Shown: piece by piece, positions 1-6,670 of the stretch
How positions within the stretch are numbered: the first letter of the stretch is position 1
Layout of the letters: every line of letters starts with the position of its first letter
Assembly: GCA_021014945.1 (NCBI GenBank)
Contig: MU266857.1
Coordinates: 1-10,974 of the forward strand
From: Leucogyrophana mollusca
Lineage: Eukaryota; Basidiomycota; Agaricomycetes; Boletales
Direction: 5' to 3'
DNA length: 10,974 nucleotides
The notes under the pieces: model-generated
What the model saw: the letters and a program-made list of their open reading frames with translations, nothing else
Databases searched by the model: none
What the model was told of the DNA's origin: nothing
Program-made: the position numbers and the translations under genes

Positions 1-326
1 AAAGATGACAAGGCTGTCAACTGATCGCTGACTAAAGGGCTAGATAATCGATGGTAGAATGAGATAGAAAGTGATAGAAGGAAAGGGCTATACTCCAGGT
101 CATCCGATCGACCCAGGACATGGGCAAGACCTGTATAACTGAGCTTGGGGGTGATCGCCAGTTGATCGACCGGTCGCTAGGACATGCATTGGTCGCAAGG
201 CGTTCGCAGCAGTCGCCGTGGTCAGGGGACACTTGAGGGACACTTGCCAGTCGCTGCGATGCTTCGTGAGATCGAAAACTCGGTCGCTCGACCGAATCCG
301 AGCCTAGGTGGATGGGAGTCTCATCA
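1..326 (-). mobile_element. LTR-X fragment (5' part of an LTR) interrupting Retro-1 integrase
   Basis: On the minus strand the sequence starting at 326 reads TGATGAG, then CTC, then CTAGGC and GATT with short gaps. The same spaced pattern begins the plus-strand sequence at 10552, with about 24 of the first 31 positions identical. It starts exactly where integrase homology ends. A TG start, TCG-rich body and a TATAGCCC box about 234 nt in (minus, near 92) fit the U3 of an LTR. The 3' end lies outside the window. The last ~97 residues of the open frame ending at 32 are translated from this insert and are not integrase. Family identity is unknown. Confidence 0.5.
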
Positions 327-2287
327 CCGTAAGGGCGGTGACGCGGAGTCTTAGCGCGGGCACAGGCGGTGCAGGACTTGACATAATCCTTGATGTAGGT
401 GCGGATGCCAGGCCAGGTGTATTCACGTCGGATTAGCTCTAAGGTGCGATTTTGACCAAAGTGTCCAGCGAGGGGATGATCATGGAAATGCCGGAGTACT
501 TGGAGGCGCAAGTTGTTGGCCTCCGGGACGTAGATCCGGTTGTCAAGCCGGAGGAATCCGTCGAAGTCCTTGGACCAGCGTGGGTCTGGGAGGGCGGAAG
601 ACTTGGCAATAGCCAGAGAGTCGGATGGAAGAGCGGAAATGATGTCGGAGTGGAGCTTCTCGATGTCTAGGAGTGCGGAGGCGCGGAGGACAGGGGTGTG
701 TAGGATAGTAGCTCGGAGGGACGATGCGAGCTGTTCCTGAGTGAATACTGGTCGAAGGTTGTGTGGATTGACGCGAGCATAGTCCTTATCCCCCTCTTTG
801 GGATAGACGTCCCAGCGTCTAGTCAGGGCATCAGGCTTAGCTCCGAGGCATCCGGGGCGGAAGTGGATGATCATATTGAATTGGGAAAGGAATTCCGACC
901 AGCGGGCCTGTCGGCGCGTGAGACGCTTAGAGGTGGAGAAATATTCCAAGTTCTTGTGGTCCGTAACCATGTCTACCGGAGTTCCGGAACCTTCAAGGTA
1001 GTGTCTCCAGGTCCGGAAGGCTTCGTGGATTGCAAGGAGCTCTTTGTCATGAGTGTCGTAATTCAACTCCGGAGCGGTAAGGGTGCGGGAGAAGAAGGCA
1101 ACGGGGTGGAGCTCCCCATCGGAGCAGTGAATGGAGAGGATGGCGGCGATTGCGTAGTCAGAGGTGTCAGTCTCGACTGTAAGCAGAGTGTCTGGAACCC
1201 AGTGGGTGAGGACCAGAGCGGAGGTGAAGGCAGTCTTCAAGGCATTGAAGGACTTCCTGCAATCGTTGGAGAAATTCCACGGAGCATCCTTGCAGGTAAG
1301 ACGGGTGAGCGGGACAACAATATCAGAATAGTTATGGATGAATCGCCTATAGAAATTAGCGAAACCAAGGAAGGATTGAATGTCCTTGACTTTCCGAGGT
1401 TCCGGCCAATCGACAATAGTCTGGATTTTGTCAGAGGCCATGGAGAGGCCTTCTGGTGCGAGGACGTAGCCAAGATACTCTACAGTATCGGCGTGAAACT
1501 CATACTTCTTGGGATTGGCATAGAGGCCGTGTTTCCGGAGTCTGCGGAGGACTTCCCGGACATGGGAGCGGTGGGAGTCCAGGTCGTCGGAATAGATTAA
1601 GATGTCGTCGAGGTAGACCACCACATGGACATCCAGCATATCACTGAATATTGTGTTGATGAATCGTTGGAAAGCCGCCGGGGCATTGGTCAGGCCGAAA
1701 GGCATGACCATCCACTCATAGGACCCATAGCGCGTGCGGAAAGCAGTCTTCCACTCGTCTCCGGCGGCGACGTGGACTAAGTGATAGGCGTGCCGGAGAT
1801 CGATCTTAGTGTAGACTTTAGCGCGGGAAGGGGAGTCCAGGGGGTCGGAAATGCGGGGGAGTGGATAGCGGTCTTTCTTGGTGATCTTATTGAGACCTCG
1901 GAAATCGACGCAGAGGCGGAGGGAGCCGTCCTTCTTCTTGACGAAGAGCATCGGAGCGGTGTAGGGAGAGGAGGAAGGATGGATGAAACCATAGTTCAGG
2001 TTCTCATCCAGGAACTCACGGAGTGCCTGGAGTTCCGAAGGGGAAATGGAATAGAGTCTGCCGAGCGGAGGGGTGGCGCCTTCCTCGAGTTCAATTTTGA
2101 GGTCGGAATCCCGATGCTCCGGGAGATGCGAGGCCTTGGCCTTGCTGAAAACATCTGCGAACTCGTGATACTCCGGAGGGACGGAGTCGAGGTTCATGGA
2201 GTTGTTGGAGGGAGCGGAGGTAGAGGCGGAGCGAGCCTTGAAGGCGGGATCTTTGAGGGAAAGGGTGAACTGTTGAGAGCCTTCCAT
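32..2287 (-). CDS. Retro-1 pol: reverse transcriptase, RNase H and integrase zinc-binding domain (interrupted)
   Basis: This copies element RNA into DNA in the cytoplasmic particle and supplies the start of integrase. Residues ~97-280 are the RT: KIDLRHAYH with catalytic Asp163, MPFGLTNAPAAF at 195-206, and YLDD at 225-228. Residues ~370-490 are RNase H, with candidate catalytic Asp374, Glu416, Asp443 and Asp486 (GAKPDAL). Residues 600-645 are the integrase HHCC domain: His602/His604, His609 and Cys639-x2-Cys642, followed by ARAK. Homology ends near residue 654 (RPYG, position ~327), where LTR-X begins; the remaining ~97 residues are read through that insert. The Asp-Asp-Glu integrase core is absent. 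The ATG at 2287 is probably internal, because the same frame runs upstream (INAAAYQRACR before the Met) into the protease region. Confidence 0.9.
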   Translation of the reverse strand: MEGSQQFTLSLKDPAFKARSASTSAPSNNSMNLDSVPPEYHEFADVFSKAKASHLPEHRDSDLKIELEEGATPPLGRLYSISPSELQALREFLDENLNYGFIHPSSSPYTAPMLFVKKKDGSLRLCVDFRGLNKITKKDRYPLPRISDPLDSPSRAKVYTKIDLRHAYHLVHVAAGDEWKTAFRTRYGSYEWMVMPFGLTNAPAAFQRFINTIFSDMLDVHVVVYLDDILIYSDDLDSHRSHVREVLRRLRKHGLYANPKKYEFHADTVEYLGYVLAPEGLSMASDKIQTIVDWPEPRKVKDIQSFLGFANFYRRFIHNYSDIVVPLTRLTCKDAPWNFSNDCRKSFNALKTAFTSALVLTHWVPDTLLTVETDTSDYAIAAILSIHCSDGELHPVAFFSRTLTAPELNYDTHDKELLAIHEAFRTWRHYLEGSGTPVDMVTDHKNLEYFSTSKRLTRRQARWSEFLSQFNMIIHFRPGCLGAKPDALTRRWDVYPKEGDKDYARVNPHNLRPVFTQEQLASSLRATILHTPVLRASALLDIEKLHSDIISALPSDSLAIAKSSALPDPRWSKDFDGFLRLDNRIYVPEANNLRLQVLRHFHDHPLAGHFGQNRTLELIRREYTWPGIRTYIKDYVKSCTACARAKTPRHRPYGDETPIHLGSDSVERPSFRSHEASQRLASVPQVSPDHGDCCERLATNACPSDRSINWRSPPSSVIQVLPMSWVDRMTWSIALSFYHFLSHSTIDYLAL

Positions 2288-2940
2288 TCGACAAGCGCGC
2301 TGATAGGCAGCGGCGTTGATGAAGGAGATGTGGGGCTTCCGGAGTCCAGGGGTGCCGGCGTTGATGAAGGAGATGTGGGGCTTCCGGAGTGCGAGTCGGG
2401 CGGAGGAGAATCCGGAGGTGCAGGAATAGGGGAAGGGACTTCCGGAGCGGAGGGTGACATTGGGGGCACTGGCATTCTCAGCGGTGGAGTTCGGAACGTG
2501 ATACTGTTCAGTACCCAGTCAATCAACGGATTGTAGCGGGTGAGCCAGTTGTGTCCTAATACTGCGGAGCATGAGGAATTCAACAGAGTGACATAGAATG
2601 TCGCGGAGGTGACATCGCCAGAAGGGAAACATACAGACAGATCTACGGCTTTGGAAATGTAAGTATTACAAGAACCATCAAAGAGAGAGAGCGGGATAGG
2701 AGGTACGGAATATGTCGGAATCTGGGTTTTTGCGATATATGAAGTGTCTATAAAACAATGGCTAGAGCCGGAATCAATCAACGCAGGAATCGGAGGAAAA
2801 TCATAGGTAAGAAAAGTGACCGTAGGCATAAGAGAGTTGGGATTGGAAAGAGTGGACACGTTGAGACGGATCTCTGTAGGTGCATGGTCAGAGTCAACGC
2901 AACTTCCAGCCCGTGCGGAGCCTTGGAAGTTGCTGTCTAT
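2194..2940 (-). CDS. Retro-1 aspartic protease (frame entered by -1 shift from gag)
   Basis: Retropepsin-type protease that would mature the Gag and Pol polyproteins. The catalytic motif ALIDSGSSHCFID is clear (Asp codon at 2775), and the C-terminal LNSSCSAVLGHNWL with NPLIDWVLNS is typical of fungal gypsy proteases. A proline- and serine-rich spacer follows. I see no convincing ATG of its own. The frame is open from 2940, directly at the gag stop codon, so entry by -1 frameshifting from gag fits best. Downstream it overlaps the RT frame for about 100-300 bp, but RT lies in yet another frame (-1 relative to this one), and the protease frame stops at 2194. That second break is either a lesion or a second shift; a single-base indel between about 2490 and 2344 is the simplest explanation. 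Confidence 0.8.
   Translation of the reverse strand: MDSNFQGSARAGSCVDSDHAPTEIRLNVSTLSNPNSLMPTVTFLTYDFPPIPALIDSGSSHCFIDTSYIAKTQIPTYSVPPIPLSLFDGSCNTYISKAVDLSVCFPSGDVTSATFYVTLLNSSCSAVLGHNWLTRYNPLIDWVLNSITFRTPPLRMPVPPMSPSAPEVPSPIPAPPDSPPPDSHSGSPTSPSSTPAPLDSGSPTSPSSTPLPISALVEWKALNSSPFPSKIPPSRLAPPLPPLPPTTP
2311..2390 (-). repeat. 45-bp in-frame tandem duplication at the protease-RT junction
   Basis: A 35-bp sequence (2311-2345) recurs exactly at 2356-2390, a period of 45 bp. In the RT frame it duplicates the conserved RKPHISFINA segment just before AAYQRACRM. In the protease frame it gives SGSPTSPSSTP twice. Being a multiple of three, it does not change frame. Confidence 0.9.
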
Positions 2941-2945
2941 TTTTT
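2899..2945 (-). promoter_or_regulatory. Candidate -1 ribosomal frameshift signal at gag stop (A6 run plus stem-loop)
   Basis: At the gag end the minus strand reads GCG AAA AAA TAG (A run 2945-2940, stop 2939-2937). Six nucleotides after the A run is a perfect 10-bp stem: arm GCAACTTCCA (2933-2924), a 15-nt loop, and arm TGGAAGTTGC (2908-2899). The protease frame is exactly -1 and open from this point. A-rich slip site, 5-9 nt spacer and a stable stem is the known layout of -1 frameshift signals. The slip site is not a strict X XXY YYZ heptamer (G AAA AAA), but a P-site AAA with the stop in the A site could slip onto AAA without mismatch. Confidence 0.6.
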
Positions 2946-4385
2946 CGCCTCCTTGGAGGCCTCCGGTTTAGCTTCTGGAGCGGCGGGAGTGGGCGCAGCC
3001 TGAGCGGCGCGGCCCTTGGCGGCACAAGAAGTGGACTTGGGACAGTCATGAGCAGTGTGACCGGCCAGTCCGCAGAAGAGACAGAGATTGAGGCGGATAC
3101 GCCGCTCGCGTTCGGCGGGGAGAAGCTTCCCATCTTTGCCTAGCTTGCTAGCGATCTCCGTGTTGTTGCCGGAGCAGGATGCGGAGTTGGAGGTGGAGCC
3201 GGAGTTAGAGTTGGAATTGGAAGAGCCGGAGTTGCTGGGCTTTGGCTTGGAGGAGTTGGACAATGAGGCGTTGGCGTTACCCTTGCCGGAGGAGTTACCG
3301 GAGGGCTTGGAGGTGCTGGAAGACTTGTCGGCCGGCGCATTGACCTTAGCGTTGCGAGCGATTTCGTTGCGACGTTCCCAGTAGCGGTGGTCAATCTGCT
3401 GAGCGGAGGCGCGGAGCTCAGTCAGCGTTTTAGGCCTATCCCGGCGAGCTAACTCGTCCTTGATCCGGTCCGGGAGACCGGAGTAGAAATTCTGGCGGAG
3501 CGCTCCTTCGCCCCAATCCCATACTTGGGATGCAAGGCGGTTCCACTCCACAATGTACTTGACGATGTGCTGGTTGTCCCGCATGTGCAGGCGTTCCAGC
3601 TGACTCTCGGCATCAGCAATAGGGTCGTGAGGCCCAAAATTAACCTGCAGCTCGTAGAGGAAATGCTGCCAGTCATCCATCCACAGGGGACGGAATTCCG
3701 GAGCAGTTTCTCTGAGGAGGTCGGGCTCGAAATATTCAAGGGCGACACCCTTGAGGTAGGATTGTGCGAATGTGACCTTGGTATGGTCTTCGTGGTAGGT
3801 TTTCGGACAATTCTGGAAGTTTAACTCGCACTGAACCACAAAAGGCCGGAGCTTCTTGGGGTCCGTTCCGTCGAAAGTGTCGGGCTCGTGGACTTTGGCG
3901 CGTCCGGAGTCATTGCTGTTGAGACGATTGTCGGAGTAGCGTACAAGGCGGAGGATAGCGTCGGTGAGGTTGGCGAAAGGCTCATAGGCCAGAGGGATCT
4001 GATTGTTGACTTCTTCGTCGCCCAAGTCCTCGGGAATGTTGTTGGGGTTTTGGTCGGGATCTTCGTCATCCGGACCATCGCCTGGGTCTCCGGGATCACC
4101 TGGTTCCCCAGGGCCACCCGGGTTGCCCGGATCAGCAGGTTGATCTGGATTGTCGTCTGCGGGCAGCTCTTGGAAGCATTCCGCGGGTTCTTCGAGGCGG
4201 AGGGGAGTGGGCTGAGGCCGGAAAGGGTCATGACGAGGAGGAGGGTGTGAAGCGGAGGGCTCGGGACGAGCGGTAAAACTGATAAAGGGTGTGGAGATCC
4301 GGCGAGCGCTGCCAAAAGCAGTCTGCAAGACTCCAGCTTGTTGCGGATTGCGCTGTGCGTGAGGGGTGTGCAAATGAGTAGCCAT
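2937..4385 (-). CDS. gag: Retro-1 Gag (capsid/nucleocapsid), complete
   Basis: The 482-residue structural protein of the virus-like particle. Residues ~67-120 are acidic with a collagen-like Gly-Pro-Asp stretch (87-104). Residues ~165-320 form the capsid-like retrotransposon Gag domain (FDGTDPKKLRPFV, FAQSYLKGVALEYF, W-rich segments, FYSGLPDRIKDEL). Residues ~350-410 are a Ser/Asn-rich linker. A CCHC zinc knuckle lies at 435-448 (Cys435, Cys438, His443, Cys448), for RNA binding. The tail is Ala/Lys-rich and ends in AAA AAA TAG. The ATG at 4385 is only 34 nt from the LTR edge. No internal stop or frameshift is visible. The order gag then protease supports the assignment. Confidence 0.9.
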   Translation of the reverse strand: MATHLHTPHAQRNPQQAGVLQTAFGSARRISTPFISFTARPEPSASHPPPRHDPFRPQPTPLRLEEPAECFQELPADDNPDQPADPGNPGGPGEPGDPGDPGDGPDDEDPDQNPNNIPEDLGDEEVNNQIPLAYEPFANLTDAILRLVRYSDNRLNSNDSGRAKVHEPDTFDGTDPKKLRPFVVQCELNFQNCPKTYHEDHTKVTFAQSYLKGVALEYFEPDLLRETAPEFRPLWMDDWQHFLYELQVNFGPHDPIADAESQLERLHMRDNQHIVKYIVEWNRLASQVWDWGEGALRQNFYSGLPDRIKDELARRDRPKTLTELRASAQQIDHRYWERRNEIARNAKVNAPADKSSSTSKPSGNSSGKGNANASLSNSSKPKPSNSGSSNSNSNSGSTSNSASCSGNNTEIASKLGKDGKLLPAERERRIRLNLCLFCGLAGHTAHDCPKSTSCAAKGRAAQAAPTPAAPEAKPEASKEAKK

Positions 4386-4406
4386 AGGTGAACTCGAACA
4401 AGTGTG

Positions 4407-4417
4407 AGTTCGAATAT
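4407..4417 (-). promoter_or_regulatory. Retro-1 primer-binding site, Tf1/sushi self-priming type
   Basis: Two nt downstream of the LTR edge (4420) the minus strand reads ATATTCGAACT. It is perfectly complementary over 11 nt to AGTTCGAATAT at 5016-5006 in the same LTR, 35 nt after a TATA box and hence at the predicted 5' end of the RNA. There is no TGG start as for a tRNA primer. The Tf1/sushi group primes by folding back the RNA 5' end onto such a site. The core TTCGAA is itself palindromic, which slightly lowers the significance. Confidence 0.65.
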
Positions 4418-4682
4418 ACTGTCAAATCCGGTTCCTCCGGTACTTTCCGGGGAACTCCGGACTAGGAGTGAGTGTAGGAACTTAGAGGGCTTAGGGACGA
4501 ACTGTTTCCGGAGTCGGAATGGAACCTTTGGCTTCAGCATATGTGCTGCGCCCTTGTCCGAGGTCAGTTCCAGATTTCGGATAAGTCGGAATGGAGTCGG
4601 AGACTTAGGAAGAATACAGAGATAAGAGGAGTCTTAAGGAAAGACTCCAGAGAGAATAATTGGAGAGAAAAAGACTTAGAGG

Positions 4683-4972
4683 TGTCAAAACCCATTAACT
4701 CCGAGTCATTCCGACACTCAGGAGTCATGGTCCGACCAACTCCGGAGTTAGGAGTTGCGCTCCTACTCCGGACCGTCCGGAGTAAGTGTACTATTGTGCA
4801 GAGCACTATTGTCGCTTTCCTCCATTGTGCACTGTTCTCCATAGTACTAAGCGAGCGGTACCTCCGCCCTATATATAGCTCTATTTTACTGTAGTGCACC
4901 TCAGTCGTTATCTGCCTAACTCCAGGCACCGGCTGAGCTCCGGACTAACTCCAGAAGTCCTTAGATTTGTCA
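4683..4972. mobile_element. LTR-B copy 1: 290-bp solo LTR-like element nested in the Retro-1 LTR
   Basis: Starts TGTCAAAACCC and ends TTAGATTTGTCA, flanked by a perfect 5-bp target duplication AGAGG (4678-4682 and 4973-4977). The solo LTR at 9926-10550 lacks it and has a single AGAGG (10180-10184) at the matching point. It carries a symmetric CTATATATAG (near 4870) and several short palindromes built on CTCCGGA. TG...CA ends and a 5-bp duplication favour a solo LTR or small LTR-derived element. No coding capacity. Orientation cannot be decided. Confidence 0.85.
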
Positions 4973-5005
4973 AGAGGCGGAAAGGATGAGGAGGTGATTT
5001 AGATG

Positions 5006-5051
5006 ATATTCGAACTAAAGAACAGGAGCATACATTGGAGCATTATTTATA
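5006..5051 (-). promoter_or_regulatory. Retro-1 LTR promoter: TATA box and predicted RNA start
   Basis: TATAAATA at 5051-5044 (minus) with the 11-nt sequence complementary to the primer site starting at 5016, 35 nt from the first T. The same pair is kept in the solo LTR (TATA from 10255, complement 10222-10212, spacing 33). Confidence 0.6.
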
Positions 5052-5351
5052 CTACGGAGTCGGGCTGTGCTACGGAATGTAGGTGGATACAGTAACCGGA
5101 AACCGGTGCAGCAAAACAATAAGAAGGATAAAGGAGGAATGGTTCCGGAGGGTGGAGTGGGTCCGGAATTCAGAGGGGCTATGTGGATCGGACAGGCATA
5201 GGATTAGTGTGACAAGTGGAAGATAAATAAAAGCTAAGTAAAGGCGGTGCGTAGACAGAACTATAATGGAGAGGAAAACATACAAAAGGAAAAGGGGCAG
5301 TGTTTGGTCCGATGGACCGGCGGAAAGGTCCGGAGGACCGGAGGCGGAACA

Positions 5352-5470
5352 ACAAGTCTAGCAAACGCCAAGTCCAACAGTTGCTAGACGGAAGGATCGG
5401 AGTGATGTGGAAACGTGCGGAATGGAACCGGAGTGGTATATGAGGGTGCGTGGCTGCATGGGATATGACA
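5352..5470 (-). mobile_element. LTR-C fragment (putative) in Retro-2 gag, cut by Retro-1
   Basis: Gag homology in Retro-2 stops at 5471 and the next minus-strand bases are TGTCATATCC, a typical LTR-like TG start. The 119 bp up to the Retro-1 edge do not look like Gag in any frame. Best read as the 5' end of another LTR that entered gag (predicted duplication GAAGG) and was then cut by Retro-1. Only one end is visible. Confidence 0.4.
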
Positions 5471-5780
5471 CCTTCATCCGCGACCACACTGCCACACATA
5501 TCTCAAAGTTGTTGGCAAGACCATCCCAGTTGGCCTTGATCCAAACTTTCATCTTTGTCCACCATTCGGCGAACCTTGCCCTGTCTCCCTCATATTGGCC
5601 AGGGTCAGCCATGACTTCTACCTTCTTGGAGAAGGTTTTGTTGATTATTGTTTTATTGGCCTGCTCGTTCTCCAGTTGAGCGGCCAACTCGGCGATCTGT
5701 TGTTGCATCTGCAGTAGTGTGTTCTGCAGAACTTCCACGTTAAGCTGTGGCGCTGGTGCTGGTTCTCCTTGTCCTTCCAT
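5358..5780 (-). pseudogene. gag: Retro-2 Gag, truncated after ~103 residues
   Basis: N-terminal piece of a gypsy Gag. After MEGQGEPAPAPQ comes a Gln/Glu-rich coiled-coil-like helix (residues ~13-40), then the conserved start of the capsid domain: VMADPGQYEGDRARFAEWW with KMKVWIKANWDGL, ending at AVWSRMK (~103). The frame then runs through ~37 unrelated residues of the LTR-C remnant to a stop at 5358. No zinc knuckle remains. The ATG at 5780 follows an in-frame TAA at 5786 by one codon, so the 115-codon frame just upstream may have been continuous with it. Confidence 0.7.
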
Positions 5781-5783
5781 GGC

Positions 5784-6131
5784 TTAATAGTCCCAGATGG
5801 ATGCTTTGATGATTGGGTCGTTGAATTCTCCTTGTAAGACTCGGAGTTGGAATTCTGCTTCTTGAATCTGGAGTTCTAAGACCAATCGATCATGTCGGCA
5901 AGAGGCGTCTGTGGGAATGAAGATCGCAGGGGGAATGTCGCTGGGATCTTCTTCTTCTGACTCGATATCCTTGGGGATAGGAGAAGGGAGGAGTGCGGAG
6001 ATGGGATCTTCTTCTTCTGACTCGATATCCTTGGGGATAGGAGAAGGGAGGAGTGCGGAGATGGGATCGAGGTAAAGGGTGAGAACGGTGAGGAGGTGGG
6101 AGAGGACGATGAGGAGTAAAAGGAAAGCCAC
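5784..6131 (-). CDS. Small open frame upstream of Retro-2 gag (same frame, one stop apart)
   Basis: 115 codons. A hydrophobic N-terminus (AFLLLLIVLSHLL) is followed by two copies of a 20-residue acidic unit (DPISALLPSP then IPKDIESEEE) and a helical, charged C-terminus (LVLELQIQEAEFQLRVLQGEF). It ends in TAA at 5786-5784, and gag starts at 5780 in the same frame. It could be a separate leader peptide, an N-terminal Gag extension broken by a CAA-to-TAA change, or a chance frame in the leader. I do not recognise a domain. Confidence 0.35.
   Translation of the reverse strand: MAFLLLLIVLSHLLTVLTLYLDPISALLPSPIPKDIESEEEDPISALLPSPIPKDIESEEEDPSDIPPAIFIPTDASCRHDRLVLELQIQEAEFQLRVLQGEFNDPIIKASIWDY
5942..6060. 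repeat. 60-bp tandem duplication (2 copies)
   Basis: Positions 5942-6000 and 6002-6060 are identical over 59 bp; only the first base of the unit differs (C at 5941, A at 6001). A short start of a third unit (ATGGGATC) follows at 6061. It keeps the reading frame and duplicates 20 residues of the small frame on the minus strand. Near-identity points to a recent event. Confidence 0.92.
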
Positions 6132-6657
6132 GATGAGTTGTACGTAAAGAAACTGCTCTTTGTGGAAACTATTCTAAACTGGGGGTCCCCGATATCTGAT
6201 CAGATCTACCACTTCCCAGCAACTATTGGTCGAGTACCAACTAGTCTACTATCCTATGTAAAACGAGGACGTAACAAGTCCTGTACGTAACTTTGTTTGG
6301 TTCACTTTGTAAAGACCCTATACCACCTGCCTTTCTGGCCAGTTGCAGGGTGGGAAGGCGTACGCTACTAGGCTATCCTACTAAAAGGGGTTGTGCGAAT
6401 GAAACTATAGTAACCTGGGTCCGAACGGTTGTCCAGGTGTAGATGCCGCCCTAATGACTGTGCACCCTTCTCCAGACCCGCTGAGGCAATGTATGGCCCG
6501 GCGCTGACAGAGGTAATGAAAGGTTTTATAGAAGTATTGTACGTAAGACCTTTAGCGCTAGGTCCCCTTGCGTAATGTTTCCCTTAAGCCTGGGATCCGC
6601 CTATGGTGATGATGATGGAGGAAAGGGGAGTGCGATGTTGAGAGTGGGTAAGATGAT
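6132..6657 (-). other. Retro-2 leader region, no gene
   Basis: About 525 bp between the primer site and the small frame, with no coding-like frame. Visible features are a perfect 12-bp palindrome ATCTGATCAGAT (6194-6205) and three copies of GTACGTAA (near 6138, 6283 and 6539, plus strand). In retroelements this region normally carries packaging signals; none can be assigned by eye. Confidence 0.5.
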
Positions 6658-6668
6658 AATTGAGTTCT
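6658..6668 (-). promoter_or_regulatory. Retro-2 primer-binding site, self-priming type with one mismatch
   Basis: Two nt past the LTR edge the minus strand reads AGAACTCAATT. The LTR holds AATCGAGTTCT (6814-6804), complementary at 10 of 11 positions, beginning 33 nt after a TATA box. Same geometry as in Retro-1 with a different sequence. Confidence 0.5.
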
Positions 6669-6670
6669 AG

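Larger units (their letters stand above)
327..5351 (-). mobile_element. Retro-1: Ty3/gypsy LTR retrotransposon, 5' LTR to integrase N-terminus
   Basis: Element order on the minus strand is 5' LTR (5351-4420), primer site, gag, protease, reverse transcriptase, RNase H, integrase zinc-binding domain. This order (RT before integrase) defines Ty3/gypsy. The RT signature and the self-priming arrangement point to the Tf1/sushi chromovirus group. The integrase DDE core, any chromodomain, the polypurine tract and the 3' LTR are not in the window. Pol is cut at 327 by LTR-X, and the 5' LTR contains an LTR-B insertion. Protease and RT are in different frames, so the copy is probably dead, although gag and RT-RNase H are otherwise open. 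Confidence 0.9.
4420..5351 (-). repeat. Retro-1 5' LTR (932 bp, 637 bp without the nested insertion)
   Basis: Bounded by TG and CA: on the minus strand it begins TGTTCCGCC (5351) and ends GGATTTGACA (4420). A second, solo copy lies at 9926-10550 and aligns along its length, which fixes both edges. A TATAAATA box (minus, 5051-5044) and the predicted RNA start near 5016 divide U3 from R. It is split by LTR-B (4683-4972). The partner 3' LTR is not in the window, so the target duplication cannot be checked (flank beyond 5351 is ACAAG). Confidence 0.88.

Noticed and set aside
761..1600. Long plus-strand open frame (279 codons), and others within 452-4250
   Set aside because: Antisense shadows of Retro-1 pol and gag; no family features, while the minus strand carries clear RT and Gag motifs.
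4541..4929. Open frames on both strands over the LTR and LTR-B
   Set aside because: They cross the LTR-B insertion edge and recur in the inverted copy only as translated non-coding repeat.
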